From NCBI GenBank assembly GCA_022494885.1, contig JAGVSM010003811.1, forward strand, positions 1 through 64,000: a DNA stretch of 64,000 nt, written 5' to 3'. Positions 1-10,789 of the stretch are shown here, piece by piece (position 1 is the stretch's first letter; every line of letters starts with the position of its first letter). The stretch is from Micrasema longulum (lineage: Eukaryota > Arthropoda > Insecta > Trichoptera > Brachycentridae). A program made the translations under genes and the position numbers. The notes beneath the pieces were generated by a model. It was not told where the DNA came from and did no database searches. It worked only from the letters and a program-made list of their open reading frames with translations.

Positions 1-360
1 CCGCAACACTACTGACTAGTCCAACTTGTTAGCGTCCACGTCGCGAACCCCGGGCAATGGAATCACACTCATAATGGTGTGATCACAGCAGATAAGGAGA
101 GGATGAAAGGCGAGTTTCTGGCGCCTCCAAACCAGAAGCAACCAGCTAAGGGAAGGTAACCCCGACAGAAAAATCCACTAGAGAAGGCAACGGAAAACCA
201 CTCTGGTCATCTTTTCCCAGGAATCACTATGGCGAGTACACCCAACAAGCAGTTGTCCTGGCTGCGGAATATAAGAGTAACGCAAGACCGAGATCCTTGT
301 ATGATCTTGTAGTGATGGCCAACGTCGGGGGGACCTGGCAAGGCACCGCAAGAAGAAGCA
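1..360 (+). repeat. Possible 5' region of an RTE-like non-LTR element
   Basis: The stretch is moderately GC-rich against AT-rich surroundings and ends in a GAAGAAG-type run near 350. A phrase near 195-230 (GGAAAACCACTCTGGTCATC) resembles leader sequences seen upstream of RTE-like endonuclease/RT genes. No endonuclease domain follows, so if this is such an element it is a 5' fragment only. The assignment rests on remembered phrase similarity and is weak; an unrelated repeat is equally possible. Confidence 0.25.
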
Positions 361-1559
361 AGTTATTTATAATTGTATTCTGATAGCGAACAGGACTTTA
401 AAATATTTTAATTTTCTTTGTAAACATACACATATATATTTTATTTATTAAAAACATTATACACACATTAGTGGATTACGGAGATACAGTTTATAGTGAC
501 ACAACCAGGAACGACCCGTGCCTGTGAACCTGCCCCGACTCGCTATAAAATCCATGTTGATTCGAGGCACTTGCATGCATTTATAAACATACAAACAACA
601 TTTAACCATATAGATATCAATCATACAGGATTACAATTATTCAAAAATAGTGTATTGAAAGCTTTTGAATAAAACTCCTGTTGATCCCTTTTTCTCTTAC
701 ATCACTTCACATTACATACATTCATATTGTTAATTTTAATTTTAAAAATCTACTGAAATTTGTATTACTGCGAAAATCGCTTTACTGAAATTTTATCAAC
801 TACCTTTGGTTTAAAATCTTCTCTTTATATTGCTTTTTCAAATTTTAAATATTACTCGCCATACCTGTTATTCCTTCTTTTTTCTCTGCTGCATTGACAT
901 GTTTTTTATACTTTTGAACTACTTTTGATTTCTTATATTGTTTTTGTATATTAAATCAATATATTGCTGCTATTACTTTGTGTCATTAATTTTTAAGATG
1001 TTTTTTAAATTGACATAAATTTATTTTCTTATTTAAAGATTCTTTAAAGATTCATCTCATCGTTTCTTTGAATCCCTTAAAGTATATATGTGTATATTTA
1101 TGTTTTTCCTTTTTATTTTATTTTATTTTTACACCTAAGTATGTTTTTCATTCTTTATTTTAATTCTTAACTTTTAATTACTTTTACAAATTTTCTTCAT
1201 TTTTTCACTTTAATTTTAATTTTTAAATAACTCCTATTTATGTTTATTTTATTTCTCCTTTTTGTACTTAAATTAATAACCTTACTTATAATTACTTTAT
1301 TAATATGGAAACTTCACTGGTCTATTAGAGTTAAGTCTAACTGTGTAAAATAAAAAACTATGTAACTGTACTGTATGTTTCCTAAATAAAAAAAAATAAA
1401 AAAATAAATTTAATAAATACACGCACACTCATATATACACACACACATGCATTTACATATATTTACACACATATATAGCAAGGCTTTACTGACAGAATGC
1501 ATTATGTCATTGAAACTAGTTTCGAGATAATGAAATTTAAAGTTTGAAAATGTGTATAA
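361..1559. other. AT-rich stretch without a gene
   Basis: Very T-rich on the + strand, with no supported coding sequence. It ends in an A-rich run at about 1386-1415 that looks like the poly(A)-type tail of a + strand retroposed 3' UTR. A CA/TA microsatellite follows at about 1420-1480. The T-rich part may be the 3' UTR belonging to that tail, but nothing coding is attached to it. Confidence 0.4.
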
Positions 1560-3385
1560 ACAAAAACACCACCAGATTAAGAAAAAGATCAGAGAAACGA
1601 AATAAAACTGGATGGTAAAAAGGTGCCAAGAAATTGAAAATTTGCAGCAAAAACATGAGGCAAAGAAGCAGTTGGTATTCACAAAAATAAAAATATTTCG
1701 ATATTAATAGATAATAATGATAAGATTACATTATATCAATGAAAAATTAAATACATAAAAGAACTGTTTGATGGTCAAAGACCACAACTATTTGACATAC
1801 CTTATGGAGAAACCGGACCAAAAATACTAAAATCGGAAGTGATAAATGCGATAAACCAAATGAAAGATGGTAATGCACCTGGATCTGATGAAGTATTTGC
1901 AGAGTTAATTAAGCTTGTTAATAACAATGATATCGATATATTTATTAAGTTATTAAATCAAGTATATGCTACCGGAGTAATACCAAAAGAATGGCTTAAA
2001 TCGACATGTATTACCTTACCGAAAAAAGTGAACGAAAATTGGTGTAGTGAATATAGAACAATAAGTCTTATGAACCACATTCTAAAAAAAATTCTGAAAA
2101 TCATTCACATAAGAATGCATAAAAAGTATGAGGAAAATTTTAACGATACACAATTTGGTTTTAGGAATGGATATGGCACATTTTGTCGGCCTCGTGGTGT
2201 AATGGTCAGTGCGTTAGCTTGCCATGCAAGAGGTCTCGGGTTAGATTCGTGACACGGTTGATATGAAATATTTATTTAAAAGGGTGTTTTCACACTAGAA
2301 TATTTCTTAGTCCCTGGACTGGTACCTGAAGCGTAAGACTGATCCTCTTGCCCTCATGTAACAAAAATGATCAAGATACGCTGTTGTTGGTGTGCCAATG
2401 CAATGCCGGAAACGGAATGATTATGATGACGTATGGTACAAGAGAAGCTTTCTGTTGTATTCAATTGCTTGTCAAAAGATGCCGCGACATGAACGAGGAT
2501 GAATACGCATGTTTCATAGACTATGCTAAAGCTTTTGATAAAGTACGTCACCAAGAACTTCTATAAATTTTAAAAATAAACAACCTAGATTCTAGAGATA
2601 TAAGGATAGTTGGTAACCTCTACTGGCATCAAAAAGCTGCAATGAAAGTGGACAATGAATTGACATCGGATATAGACATATGTCGAGGAGTCCGGCAAGG
2701 ATGCATTCTCTCTCCTCTCCTTTTTAATATGTAGGTACTCGGAAGCCATTTTTAGAGATGCGCTAAATGAACTAACAAACGGCATTAGCATAAATGGACA
2801 AATTATAAACAATATCCGATACGCGGATTATACTGTCCTTCTAGCAGATAGTATGGAAAGCCTGCAGCTATTATTGGACAAAGTTCACAAGCCACAAACT
2901 TTCCCAATGACTTTAAAACTTGGAGCGCAAGTTATTGAGCAAGTCCATCAATATAAATATTTAGGGTGCTGGCTGAATGATACATGGGATCCCTCGCAAG
3001 AGATCAAAGTCAGAATAGAGATGGCGCAAGACTGCTTTTTCAGGATGCGTGACCTTCTTTGCAGTAGAGACTTTAATTTAGACCTCCGAATGCGCATTAC
3101 TCGATGTTAAGTCTTCTCAGCACTTTTTTACGGCATCGAAACGTGGACACTCACCCAAAACATTTCAAAAAAGATCGAAGCCTTTAAAATGTGGTGCTAC
3201 AGGAGAATATTAAAAATCTCCTGGGTGGATAGAGTCCGAAACGATGATGTTCTCCGATGGATGGAAAAAGATAAAGAGGTACTGAAGACCATAAAGTAAA
3301 GAAAACTTGAGTACTTTGGGCATGTGATGAGAGGCGAAAACTATAAAATTTTACAAGTTATTCTACAGGGAAGGATTAGATAGAT
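1560..3385 (+). pseudogene. RTE-like endonuclease/RT remnant, split by a SINE
   Basis: This is the RT and C-terminal part of a non-LTR retrotransposon polyprotein; the N-terminal endonuclease is absent. Visible blocks in order: a linker near 1600-1830; RT fingers from 1839 (GNAPGSDE, IPKEW, YRTISLM); motif A as CFIDYAKAFDKV near 2510; GVRQGCILSPLLFN near 2690; and motif C near 2818 reading YADY where YADD is expected. The C-terminal domain (YRRILKISW, LEYFGHVMR) runs to about 3385. Stops occur after motif A (near 2563), after LLFNM and near 3108, and the frame shifts at least twice. A SINE interrupts the frame at 2181-2431. The element cannot be functional, but it is long enough to classify firmly as an endonuclease-RT of the RTE-like group common in insects. 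Confidence 0.85.
2181..2431 (+). mobile_element. tRNA-derived SINE (family A) with target duplication
   Basis: A tRNA-like head (GGCCTCGTGGTGTAATGG, then a B-box-like GGTTAGATTCG) is followed by a conserved body (TCCCTGGACTGGTACCTGAA) and an ATGATTATGATGA tail. The host frame reads GYGT before the insertion and YGTREAF after it. TATGGCACA at 2172-2180 and TATGGTACA at 2432-2440 form a 9-bp target site duplication with one mismatch. It inserted into the RT gene in the same orientation. Pol III transcription is expected of such elements, but this B box is mutated. Confidence 0.9.
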
Positions 3386-3930
3386 ATATTAAATATAACA
3401 CTTTTGAATTTTAAAAGGCGGTGTATCAATTTACTATCTTCAAATTGAAATACCCAAATAATACTATGTTGATTTTAATTGTTTGCCGTTTATTGACTAA
3501 TATCTGTATTCTTCTAACTTCTTCTAATTTTAAGATTATTTTAATTTAACATATACGAAAAAATGCACTTCTGTTCTCTCCACTGCAATATATGTATGTA
3601 TTATTATGTATACCCATATATTTTCTACTAATGTTTAATGATGATTATTTTTTTATTTTTCTCACTCTTCTGAATTCATTTTTATTTTTTGCTACTTTTG
3701 TGTAAAATGCATTAATGTCTTTATATTTAAAAATGCACTTCTGTTCTTTCCACTGCAATATATGTATGTTTAGTATACCCATATATTTTATACTAATATG
3801 TAAGGATGATATTTTTAATATTTTTCTTTTTCTTCTAAAAATCCTATATATTTTTGCTACTTCTGTGTAAAATACATGTCTGTATTTATGTTTGTAAAAG
3901 CCTACCAGGCGTTTAATAAATAAATAATAA
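3386..3930 (+). repeat. Non-LTR 3' UTR with internal tandem duplication
   Basis: A block beginning AAATGCACTTCTGTTCT at 3561 recurs at 3731, giving two units of about 170 bp that share the following ATATGTATGT and CATATATTTT stretches. The region ends at about 3900-3930 with a small hairpin (GCCTACCAGGC) followed by AATAAATAAATAAT. The same ending, hairpin plus AATAAA-type repeat, closes several CR1/Jockey-like copies elsewhere in the window, so this is probably a 3' UTR orphan on the + strand. Confidence 0.6.
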
Positions 3931-5044
3931 TCTAAAACAATTCATATGTCAACAAACGCGATAAATAATAACGGTTTTGAAGACTTTTCTAAAGGATCCA
4001 AGTACTCCTAGTTTATCATTTTTAGGACGCGACCCACACACGGGTGGCTAGAAGTCAAGTCTGCCAGTTCACCAGCGGCTTTATTCTTTTTGTGACAACG
4101 CTCGCGATGAGAAGTTCGAAGATGTTCAGGTAAATGCCATAATTGATCGTACTTCGCCGTAGAAATAATTCCAAGTCAGACTCGTGGACGAGTCGGAGAG
4201 CATCGTGTTCTACGTTCTGGCATTGTTGGCTTTATTGTATCACTGTGACCAGACTGAGTAAAGAATGTGTTGTTTGTCGCGGACTTGATAATTTATTCAG
4301 GTGTTTAGTGTTTAGTGTTTCTCGCTAAACTAAACCCGAAGGTACACAAACAACGCGCGACGCATCGCGTCACCAGTCGGTACTGAAGTTTCAATTATTA
4401 CATACAATTCAAATATTACAACTGCCCCGAATTCTATTTTCCTTTTCATCGACGAGTTTTCATTTGCTTTACACTTTTCTTCTCCTCAGCCGACCGGCAT
4501 ATTACCCGAAGACCGAGAAAGATTGTCATAAATAAATAAAGAAAATGTTCAATAATCCACGTTGCCTACGCCCAATAGTGCATACTCGTATGTTACATAG
4601 CACAAATATCCGCATCCTGGCAGGAAACGTTTCCAGACCTCTCTTTCAGATCCACGGGTAGAAGTTACAAACGGTAAGGAAGCCCAGCCGACCGGGCCGT
4701 CCGAATACATTTCGGAAACCGAAGGTTGCTGCAACCGTTGCCATGTTTACGTCTTTCTTTCTGTACTCCGCACCCTCTGAGCGCGAAATATACTTATACG
4801 ATCGAGGTAAATACGGCTGCGGTGCAGCGATAGTCGGAGACAGAGAGGAAGAGAGAGGACTGATCGAGTGAGGGATACCATCGGACTACTCGCTAGGAAC
4901 GCTCGGCTGCGGTGGTTTGGGGAAAAGAAGAAATGCATATGTGCTTATGTATTTTTTCAGATTGATGCGTGGTTGTACGACCATGCTGTTCCATCTTCCC
5001 GCTTGCAGAACCAACCTGCCGATAGTCATGCCAGTATGCAAGGG
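3931..5044. other. Unassigned stretch with one heptamer array
   Basis: No gene or recognised repeat. At 4301-4321 there are three 7-bp units (GTGTTTA, GTGTTTA, GTGTTTC). Short ORFs on both strands show no domain and overlap each other, so none is reported. Sequence around 4960-5030 (containing AGAACCAACCTGCCGAT) has a diverged relative on the opposite strand at about 21230-21310. Confidence 0.4.
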
Positions 5045-5115
5045 TTGTGGTCCCTTGGCTAGTGTCGCAACCTCGCGGATCAGAGGTCCGAGGTTCGAGC
5101 CCCACTCCACCGTAA
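5045..5115 (+). mobile_element. tRNA-like head of SINE family B
   Basis: The segment GGTCCCTTGGCTAGTGTCGC followed by GAGGTTCGAGCCCC resembles a tRNA half-pair with A- and B-box-like motifs. Matching heads lie on the minus strand at 30108-30176 and 59828-59900, sharing GGTAGTGTCGCG and GAGGTTCGA. No conserved body or tail is evident here, so it is a head fragment or a degenerate tRNA-like sequence. A functional tRNA is unlikely because the stems do not pair well. Confidence 0.5.
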
Positions 5116-5327
5116 CTTGATTCCCATTTCATAGTGAGTCATTTAACACTCGTTTAAAATGGCCCCTGAAATTGAAATATATGGCTAAATCATAAAAACG
5201 CAAATATTCATTTAAGTCTTTACGCAATGGTATCTATTCGAATATTGTCATTTCGTGTTACTGAAAGAAAGTTCAGAGAGTTCCTTTTACTCTAATTACT
5301 GGGTATTTTTATTTGACTATTTTTTTT

Positions 5328-5600
5328 CTCAACAATGTTTGATTATGTCCAAATGCTTGCAGACTGGCTGGATTTCCTCCCTAGGGAGTTGTTAATATTA
5401 AAATTTATTTCAACAGAGAGGGAAAAATTTTCTGAGAAGGGAATATGGAAGTCTAGGCATTTACAGGGCTTATGACCTGTTTAAGTGGCCACTTTACACA
5501 CTGTGTAACATTCACCATTCTGCCCATGTTTGAACATCCACATTTCCTAAACTCTTCCATCTGTTGACTTTTGTGAAGTAAGACTCCCCCCTTCCCACTG
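5328..5600 (+). repeat. Copy of foldback repeat family P
   Basis: Diagnostic blocks are CTCCCTAGGGAGTTGTTAA, GAAGGGAATATGGAAGTC, GGCATTTACAGGGCTTATG and GTGTAACATTCACCATTC. They match the copies at 45.7, 48.8 and 58.0 kb in the same order. This copy lacks the GGGTGAGATT terminal part seen at 45.6-46.1 kb, and a shortening removes the CATTGGCTGG block after GACCTG. No coding capacity; class unknown. Confidence 0.75.
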
Positions 5601-6399
5601 CTCGTTTTACCTCTGCAGAAGTAAACAACCATTTGCTTTTTTGATATTCGTTCTAAAAAATTATTTTGATGTCCCAATATGTCTTCTTGCTCATACTGAT
5701 CATCATGGTTTCGGATGTGACAGGGTTTAATGAACACCCTGTATACACACACCCTCACACACCCTAAATATATATACTCACCCTAACTAACATGTACAAC
5801 AATTAAAAAAAGAAAACACCAAATATTGCTTTTATGTTTTGCGCATTGTTTTTTATTTATGTTATTTTATTGCGACTATTATTACTATAATTATTGATAT
5901 ACATTTAAAAAAACTTATTACTACTACGAGACTTCATCAATAATCTAGTAAAATTATATTCGATCGTATGAATTGCATATATCTTAAATTAAATTTTATT
6001 AAAATTAATCTTATGTAAATTCTAATGAACTGCTTTAATAACATATAATGAACACTAAATTTTGGTCTATTTACAATTTTTAATTTTTCTTTTGTGACTA
6101 TCGGTGTTCACATATAATTGGTGAAAGATGTTTAGTGTTATTATTTTTTATTTTATAAATTGTGTTTATATTGTGATATATTTTACTGTTTGTGAACTGA
6201 AAATAAATAGGGGAATAAAAACCATAGTTAGTTCTATACCATATGGTTATCGATATGAAGGAGTGAGTTTTGTCTGAGGTTTCTAGTTGGGATATTTCAT
6301 TTTATCGATCTCAGTAGTTCATATTTAGAAGATAGACAGATAGATGATCAGAATTTCTAGGGCAATCAGAAAATTAACCGTTACATTTATATTGGAAGC
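5601..6399. other. AT-rich stretch without a gene
   Basis: No coding sequence supported. It contains a degenerate CA-rich patch near 5740-5770 and otherwise AT-rich single-copy-looking DNA. It may contain further eroded 3' UTR sequence, but no family could be recognised. Confidence 0.4.
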
Positions 6400-7030
6400 A
6401 CTGACTTTGTGGTTATCATTATGATAAATTAAATATAAAAGTTGTTTTGTATTTTATTTTAGAAAATTAACCATTTTATTGAATTCATTTATGCATTATT
6501 AATATAGTTCACAACATCTCAAAAACTAACAAAAACAGTTAATAACGCTACAATAATGTTCAGAGCGTGTTTTTTTTAATGAATCTTAATATTTTGAGGC
6601 TTTCTATGCCTTTTATTTCTTCAGGTAACTCATTGCACAGTTCTTATCCCTCGTAGAACGAGTTTTGAGAATCTGTTTTTCTCCTCTGATAATCTTATCT
6701 TTTTTATCTCTAGTTTCGTAGGTTCGACATTGTTCGGTATTTTTTAATTTTTTTAAAATTTATCCCCATAATTATTTTATCTATAAAAATTGCTGTATTG
6801 TATTTTATTTGTTGTTTTAATATGAGAAGAACCGTGTTGTTTTATGTAGGCATATTATTGTTTTATAGACAAGAACACTACTCTTTATGTCTATCATATT
6901 TCTTAATCATATAAATGATTTTTTTAATGTTTTTTTTGTTCCATATTGAGAATTCGTTTTAAAATTTATTTTTTTGTCTAAACATACTCATAGAGATATT
7001 TTACACACTAAACTATGGCTAGTTTATTAA

Positions 7031-7261
7031 CACTTTGTATCCCGGAGCCGTGTAAACACATGATTATATAACCATACGTTGTGTCCCGGTCCCGTGTTTT
7101 CACGTGGTTTACCAGCTGTCTAAAAAAGCGCATTTTATTGAAATCTAGTGACTTATATTAATACTTTTTCGCTGCTGGTTAACCATGTGAGAACACGGGA
7201 CCGGGACACAACGCATGGTTATTATAATCACGCGTTTACGTGGCTCCGGGATACAAAGCAC
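7031..7261. mobile_element. Inverted-repeat (MITE-like) element
   Basis: The left arm begins CACTTTGTATCCCGGAGCC and the right arm is its near-exact inverse ending GGCTCCGGGATACAAAG. Pairing continues inward for about 85 bp through TTGTGTCCCGGTCCCGTGTT. Each arm also contains a diverged direct repeat of its own first third (TGTATCCCGGAGCCGTGT versus TGTGTCCCGGTCCCGTGT). No ORF. The left flank is TTAA, but the right flank is not, so the superfamily is undetermined. Confidence 0.75.
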
Positions 7262-7689
7262 AAAAAAAGGAGTGATACCCTGTATATGTGCGAACATTGC
7301 AATGCGCAATGTGGCTCTCCATAAGGACCAATGTTGGCAAATACGATAGTTCGTACAAAAATGACTTTTTTAATTGTCTCTAATAAAAATATGAAGTTTG
7401 AATTGATTTAACCCTGTATTTTCAAAATTATGACACTTTTAAGAAACCCTTCACTAAGCATGAAATTTCACAAAAATGGGCCGGGCACAGGGTAAATTCT
7501 ATGTGTATTCGGCCGGTGCTCAAATTGTTAATATTATCAATATTGTATCTTCGGGATATGTTTTTTTTCCCAATATGAATATATTTTGTTTTAGCGATAT
7601 TTAATTCTAATTTATTCGCTTTTAACCATTTTGAAATATATCCTAAATCATAAATTAATCAATTTTAATTATTTATCATCATTCCATGT

Positions 7690-8640
7690 CCGCTCCCTAG
7701 ATGGAGCATATGGTGTCCATGAAGATCCTCCGGGCATTTCTGTCGGCTGCCAGCTCCTGTTCGTCCTCCCGAGTAAGGTTCGCGTCCCGTAGTTCTGACA
7801 TGAACTGCCGACGAACAGTCAGCAGTGGACGTCCAGGACGTCGAGAACCTGATGCCTTGTAAAGTAGGCAAGCATAGTTAAGGCTCTCAAGAGGCATCCG
7901 CAGTACATGGCCAAGCCAACCGTATCGCCTCCGCTTGATGACAGTTGTCACAAGAGTTTGCTGCGTCAGTTTTCTTATTACTTCATTCCGCATAAAGTCA
8001 AACCACCGCACACCCAAGATTCTTCTGAGACACCTATTCTCAAAACTTAATATTTTGTTGTTTTGGGCGCTAGTGACGTGCCACGATTCGCATCCATAGA
8101 GGAGAATATGTGTTATCCAGGCATTATATAGGCGGCATTTGGTTTTCAATGAGTAAATATCTGATCTCCAGACAGCCTTCATACTGTTGAATGTGGCACC
8201 GGCTACTTTTATCCGCACTCCCAGTTCTTTTTGAAAGCTGCCATTTTCCGTAACATATACTACCAGGCATTTGAAACTCTAGACCCTTTCGATGATTTGG
8301 TTTGACAAATTGAGGGGATTTTGGGCATCAAGGCATGAAGTGTTACACAGAATATGGGTTTTAGCAATATTGATTGTTAAACCCATGCATACGAAGTACC
8401 TATTTAGGCTATCTACAGTGGCCTGAAGACCCGTGACTGATTCGTCAATTATAACCGCATCATCGGCCTACTCTAGGTCGCAGAGTTTTTGGGGGGAGGA
8501 GATGGATATTCTTCGTTTAAGTGGAATTGACTTTCTTAGGATGAAGTCCATGAGGATCAAAAAAAGGAACGATGCAAGGACGCATCCTTGACGAACTTCA
8601 GTAGTGACCTTAAACCAATATGTGACAACGATTCTAATTC
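7690..8640 (-). pseudogene. RTE-like RT and C-terminal domain remnant
   Basis: On the minus strand an RT palm block (EVRQGCVLASFLF) near 8600 leads to a motif C region near 8465 reading E-stop-ADDAVII where LEYADD is expected. A 173-residue open stretch (8218-7697) follows with the C-terminal signatures LLYGCESWHVT, CLRRILGVRWFD, RRRYGWLGHVLRMP and GRRPGRP. It ends in a family tail (LRDANLTREDEQELAADRN) also found at 31.9 kb. The polypeptide lacks endonuclease and most of the RT. It sits inside the CR1-like remnant on the same strand and was probably inserted there. Confidence 0.8.
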
Positions 8641-8684
8641 GGCATTCGCTACTTGATTACTTATTTACTACTGTATCATAATTA

Positions 8685-8932
8685 ATCGGCCTCGTGGTGT
8701 AGTGTTAAACTCGTCTGCCTACCACGCAAGAGGTCTCGGACCCGATCCTCGAAATGGTTGATATGAAATATTTATTTAAACGGGTGTTTTCACACAACAA
8801 TATTTCATAGTCCCTGGACTGGTACCTGAAGCGTAAGACTGACCTTCTTGTAAATACATGATCAAGATACCTGCGATTAGTGTACTAACCCAGTGCCATA
8901 TGCACCATTTGGTGCGGAAAGGGAATGATGAT
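8685..8932 (+). mobile_element. tRNA-derived SINE (family A), near complete
   Basis: Head GGCCTCGTGGTGTAGTGTTA, body TCCCTGGACTGGTACCTGAA and AAGCGTAAGACTGA, 3' hairpin GCACCATTTGGTGC, then GAAAGGGAATGATGA. It is flanked by an exact 11-bp target duplication, TATCATAATTA at 8674-8684 and 8933-8943. This is the best-bounded copy of the family in the window and fixes its length at about 248 bp. Confidence 0.92.
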
Positions 8933-9587
8933 TATCATAATTATCCCCAATTATGTAAACAGTGAACCTCCTGCAAATAGTTTTTAATTCTACTATATTT
9001 TAGAGATTCGCTGATGATAAACAATATCGGCCCTAGCACTAAGCCTTAGGGTACTCCTAAATTATTTTTTAGTGGATCTGAAATAATATGATTAAATTTC
9101 GTTATTTGAAATCTGCTATTTATGTATTTGTTTAGTCAATTTAAGCCAAATTCTAATGCAAAGAGGAAATTGTCTTATTCTCATTCATTTAAGTCATTTA
9201 ATAGTCTCAAATACTCTTTTAACATCTTGAAAAACCGCTAAAACGTATTTATTTTTGTCATTTTCTTATTTCTAATCATCTATGAGCTGTTTTTCACATG
9301 AGTCTACCGAACACTTTATCTATTTAAAAATGTTCTGAACAAATTATAAAAATATTTCTATGAAAGCATGTTACATTTATTTTAAAATGGTAGGTACGTA
9401 CACACATACGAAAAATTTATAGTATAAACCAGTAAAGGTGTCTATTTGTATTGGAGTTGACGGATAAATGTACGTATTTATAAAAGTTAAATAATCTCTA
9501 TAACGCCGTTTTTGTGGAAACCACATCAAGGGCGCTGAGAAATAAATATTCCAAATTTTATTTCATCATTTAATCAATCAATCATTC

Positions 9588-9670
9588 ATATCGACCATGT
9601 CGAGAATCGAACCCGAGACCTCTCGCACGGTGCGCAAACGAGCTAACCATTTGACCGAGAGGCGGACGAA
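9588..9670 (-). mobile_element. SINE family A, head only
   Basis: Reverse-complemented, this reads as a tRNA-like head with GGTTAGCTCGTTTGCGC (A-box region) and GGTCTCGGGTTCGATTCTCG (B box). It stops after the ATGGTCGATATGA junction that normally leads into the family A body. It is truncated at the body. Confidence 0.7.
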
Positions 9671-9724
9671 GCGGAAAAAAATAATTAAATAATATTAAAA
9701 CACAAAACTTATTAATGTATCCGT

Positions 9725-9900
9725 CTTCGTTCGGGCGGTCAAAGAATACAGTTCTGTGTGTGAAATAGAACCAGAACCCTGGACGAGTGCTTTCGAATCG
9801 AGCGGGGATCGGTCGACCTCGCAATGTAGCGGTTGGCCCGTTCGCCTTTCACGCTTGATGTCCCGGGTTCGATTCCTGACGAGGTGGAGGTGACATATTG
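9725..9900 (+). repeat. Composite repeat: conserved module plus tRNA-like head
   Basis: A 70-bp module (AAAGAATACAGTTCTGTGTG, TGAAATAGAACC, AGTGCTTTCGAATCGAGCGG) is followed directly by a tRNA-like head (GTAGCGGTTGGCCCGTTCGCC, then CCCGGGTTCGATTCC). The module recurs on the minus strand at 60100-60172, again next to a tRNA-like head, and alone at 62376-62445. The arrangement suggests a SINE tail joined to a following SINE head, or a composite SINE. Confidence 0.6.
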
Positions 9901-10133
9901 ATTTTTTCATATCGGTTTTGCCTTGCTTATTATGTACAAGGTTTATATTAACTGCAAAAGGTATGTTCCTTCTTATTCCTCTGACTATAGTGTGAGGATC
10001 TGGTGGTGGAAACTCACACGGGAGAAGCCGGACAATTGACAAGCATCAACAGACCTTCCGTTCCACTTTGAGAGCGTTATTTTTATTTGTTTCAACAGTC
10101 ACCTTTCCCATTTTCACCATGTATGATATTACC

Positions 10134-10360
10134 TCACGCGACCTCATGACTTATTACGGTTACGATATCTTCTAGGTCCTCATCCAGACTTCTGCAGCGC
10201 GCCTCCGGCTGCATTCGCTCTAAGCTGAAAATGGGACAATTCATCAACAGATGATGGACATTTTGGGGTGTCTTATCATCACATGGACAGCTATTGATTT
10301 CTGAGAGCTTAAAAGGGTGAAGGTAGCTCATCATGGATCATGTGTGCTTGTGTGTGTGAA
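10134..10360 (-). pseudogene. Non-LTR C-terminal zinc-knuckle remnant
   Basis: The minus-strand ORF carries SCPCDDKTPQNVHHLLMNC, a CxC...HxxxxC arrangement typical of the extreme C-terminus of R1/I/Jockey-type ORF2 proteins (CPCG...EHxLxxC). Only about 66 codons survive and no RT is attached. A different remnant of the same kind lies at 18270-18385. Confidence 0.55.
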
Positions 10361-10789
10361 TGTTTAAAATAAATTCATGTCTGTTAATCTAACTGTAGGG
10401 TTGTGGTGTAACATAAGATCTACATAAAATACGGATACATGTAGTATTTTAAAAAAAATAATGAAGTCGTATTTTGCTATAACAGACCTAAATTATACAC
10501 ATGATTTTTTTATACATTATGCCTACCCGTAATTCACAATATCTTGCCTTTTGCTAAACGTAACACGACGTTACAGTACCTTTTTTTTAAATTACTTTCG
10601 ACACAATCTTTTGAAAGTTAAATAATATTATTATACGTTGCGGTGTTCGAGAGTTTTTTTTTTATTAATCCACATTAATCACATTTTAAATAAATATAAT
10701 AAGTGACTGATTTTTAAAAATAATTTACATGATTACATAATAAAATGTATCACAGAGTGTGAATAAATACATTATGTAAGGAGGGAGAA
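10361..10789. other. AT-rich stretch without a gene
   Basis: Nothing recognised. AT-rich sequence with T-runs near 10580 and 10660 leads up to the abrupt GC-rich block at 10790. Confidence 0.4.

Larger units (their letters stand above)
6400..9300 (-). pseudogene. CR1/Jockey-like RT remnant, broken by nested insertions
   Basis: Read on the minus strand, three separated pieces are in the right order for one polyprotein. At about 9240-8945 there is an RT block (LGVPxGLVLGPILFII), at 7670-7540 the post-YADD block (SKWLKANKLELNIAKTKYI), and at 6990-6400 the C-terminus (LCNELPEEIKGIESLK). Between them lie a SINE on the + strand (8685-8932, perfect target duplication), an RTE-like piece (7690-8640) and an inverted-repeat element (7031-7261). 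Stops and frameshifts are frequent. The YADD region itself is missing. The family is CR1/Jockey-like by its C-terminal signature; the assignment of all three pieces to a single copy is inference from order and spacing. Confidence 0.6.

Noticed and set aside
5045..5115. Functional tRNA gene
   Set aside because: B-box-like sequence is present, but the cloverleaf stems do not pair and the same segment is dispersed as a repeat head.
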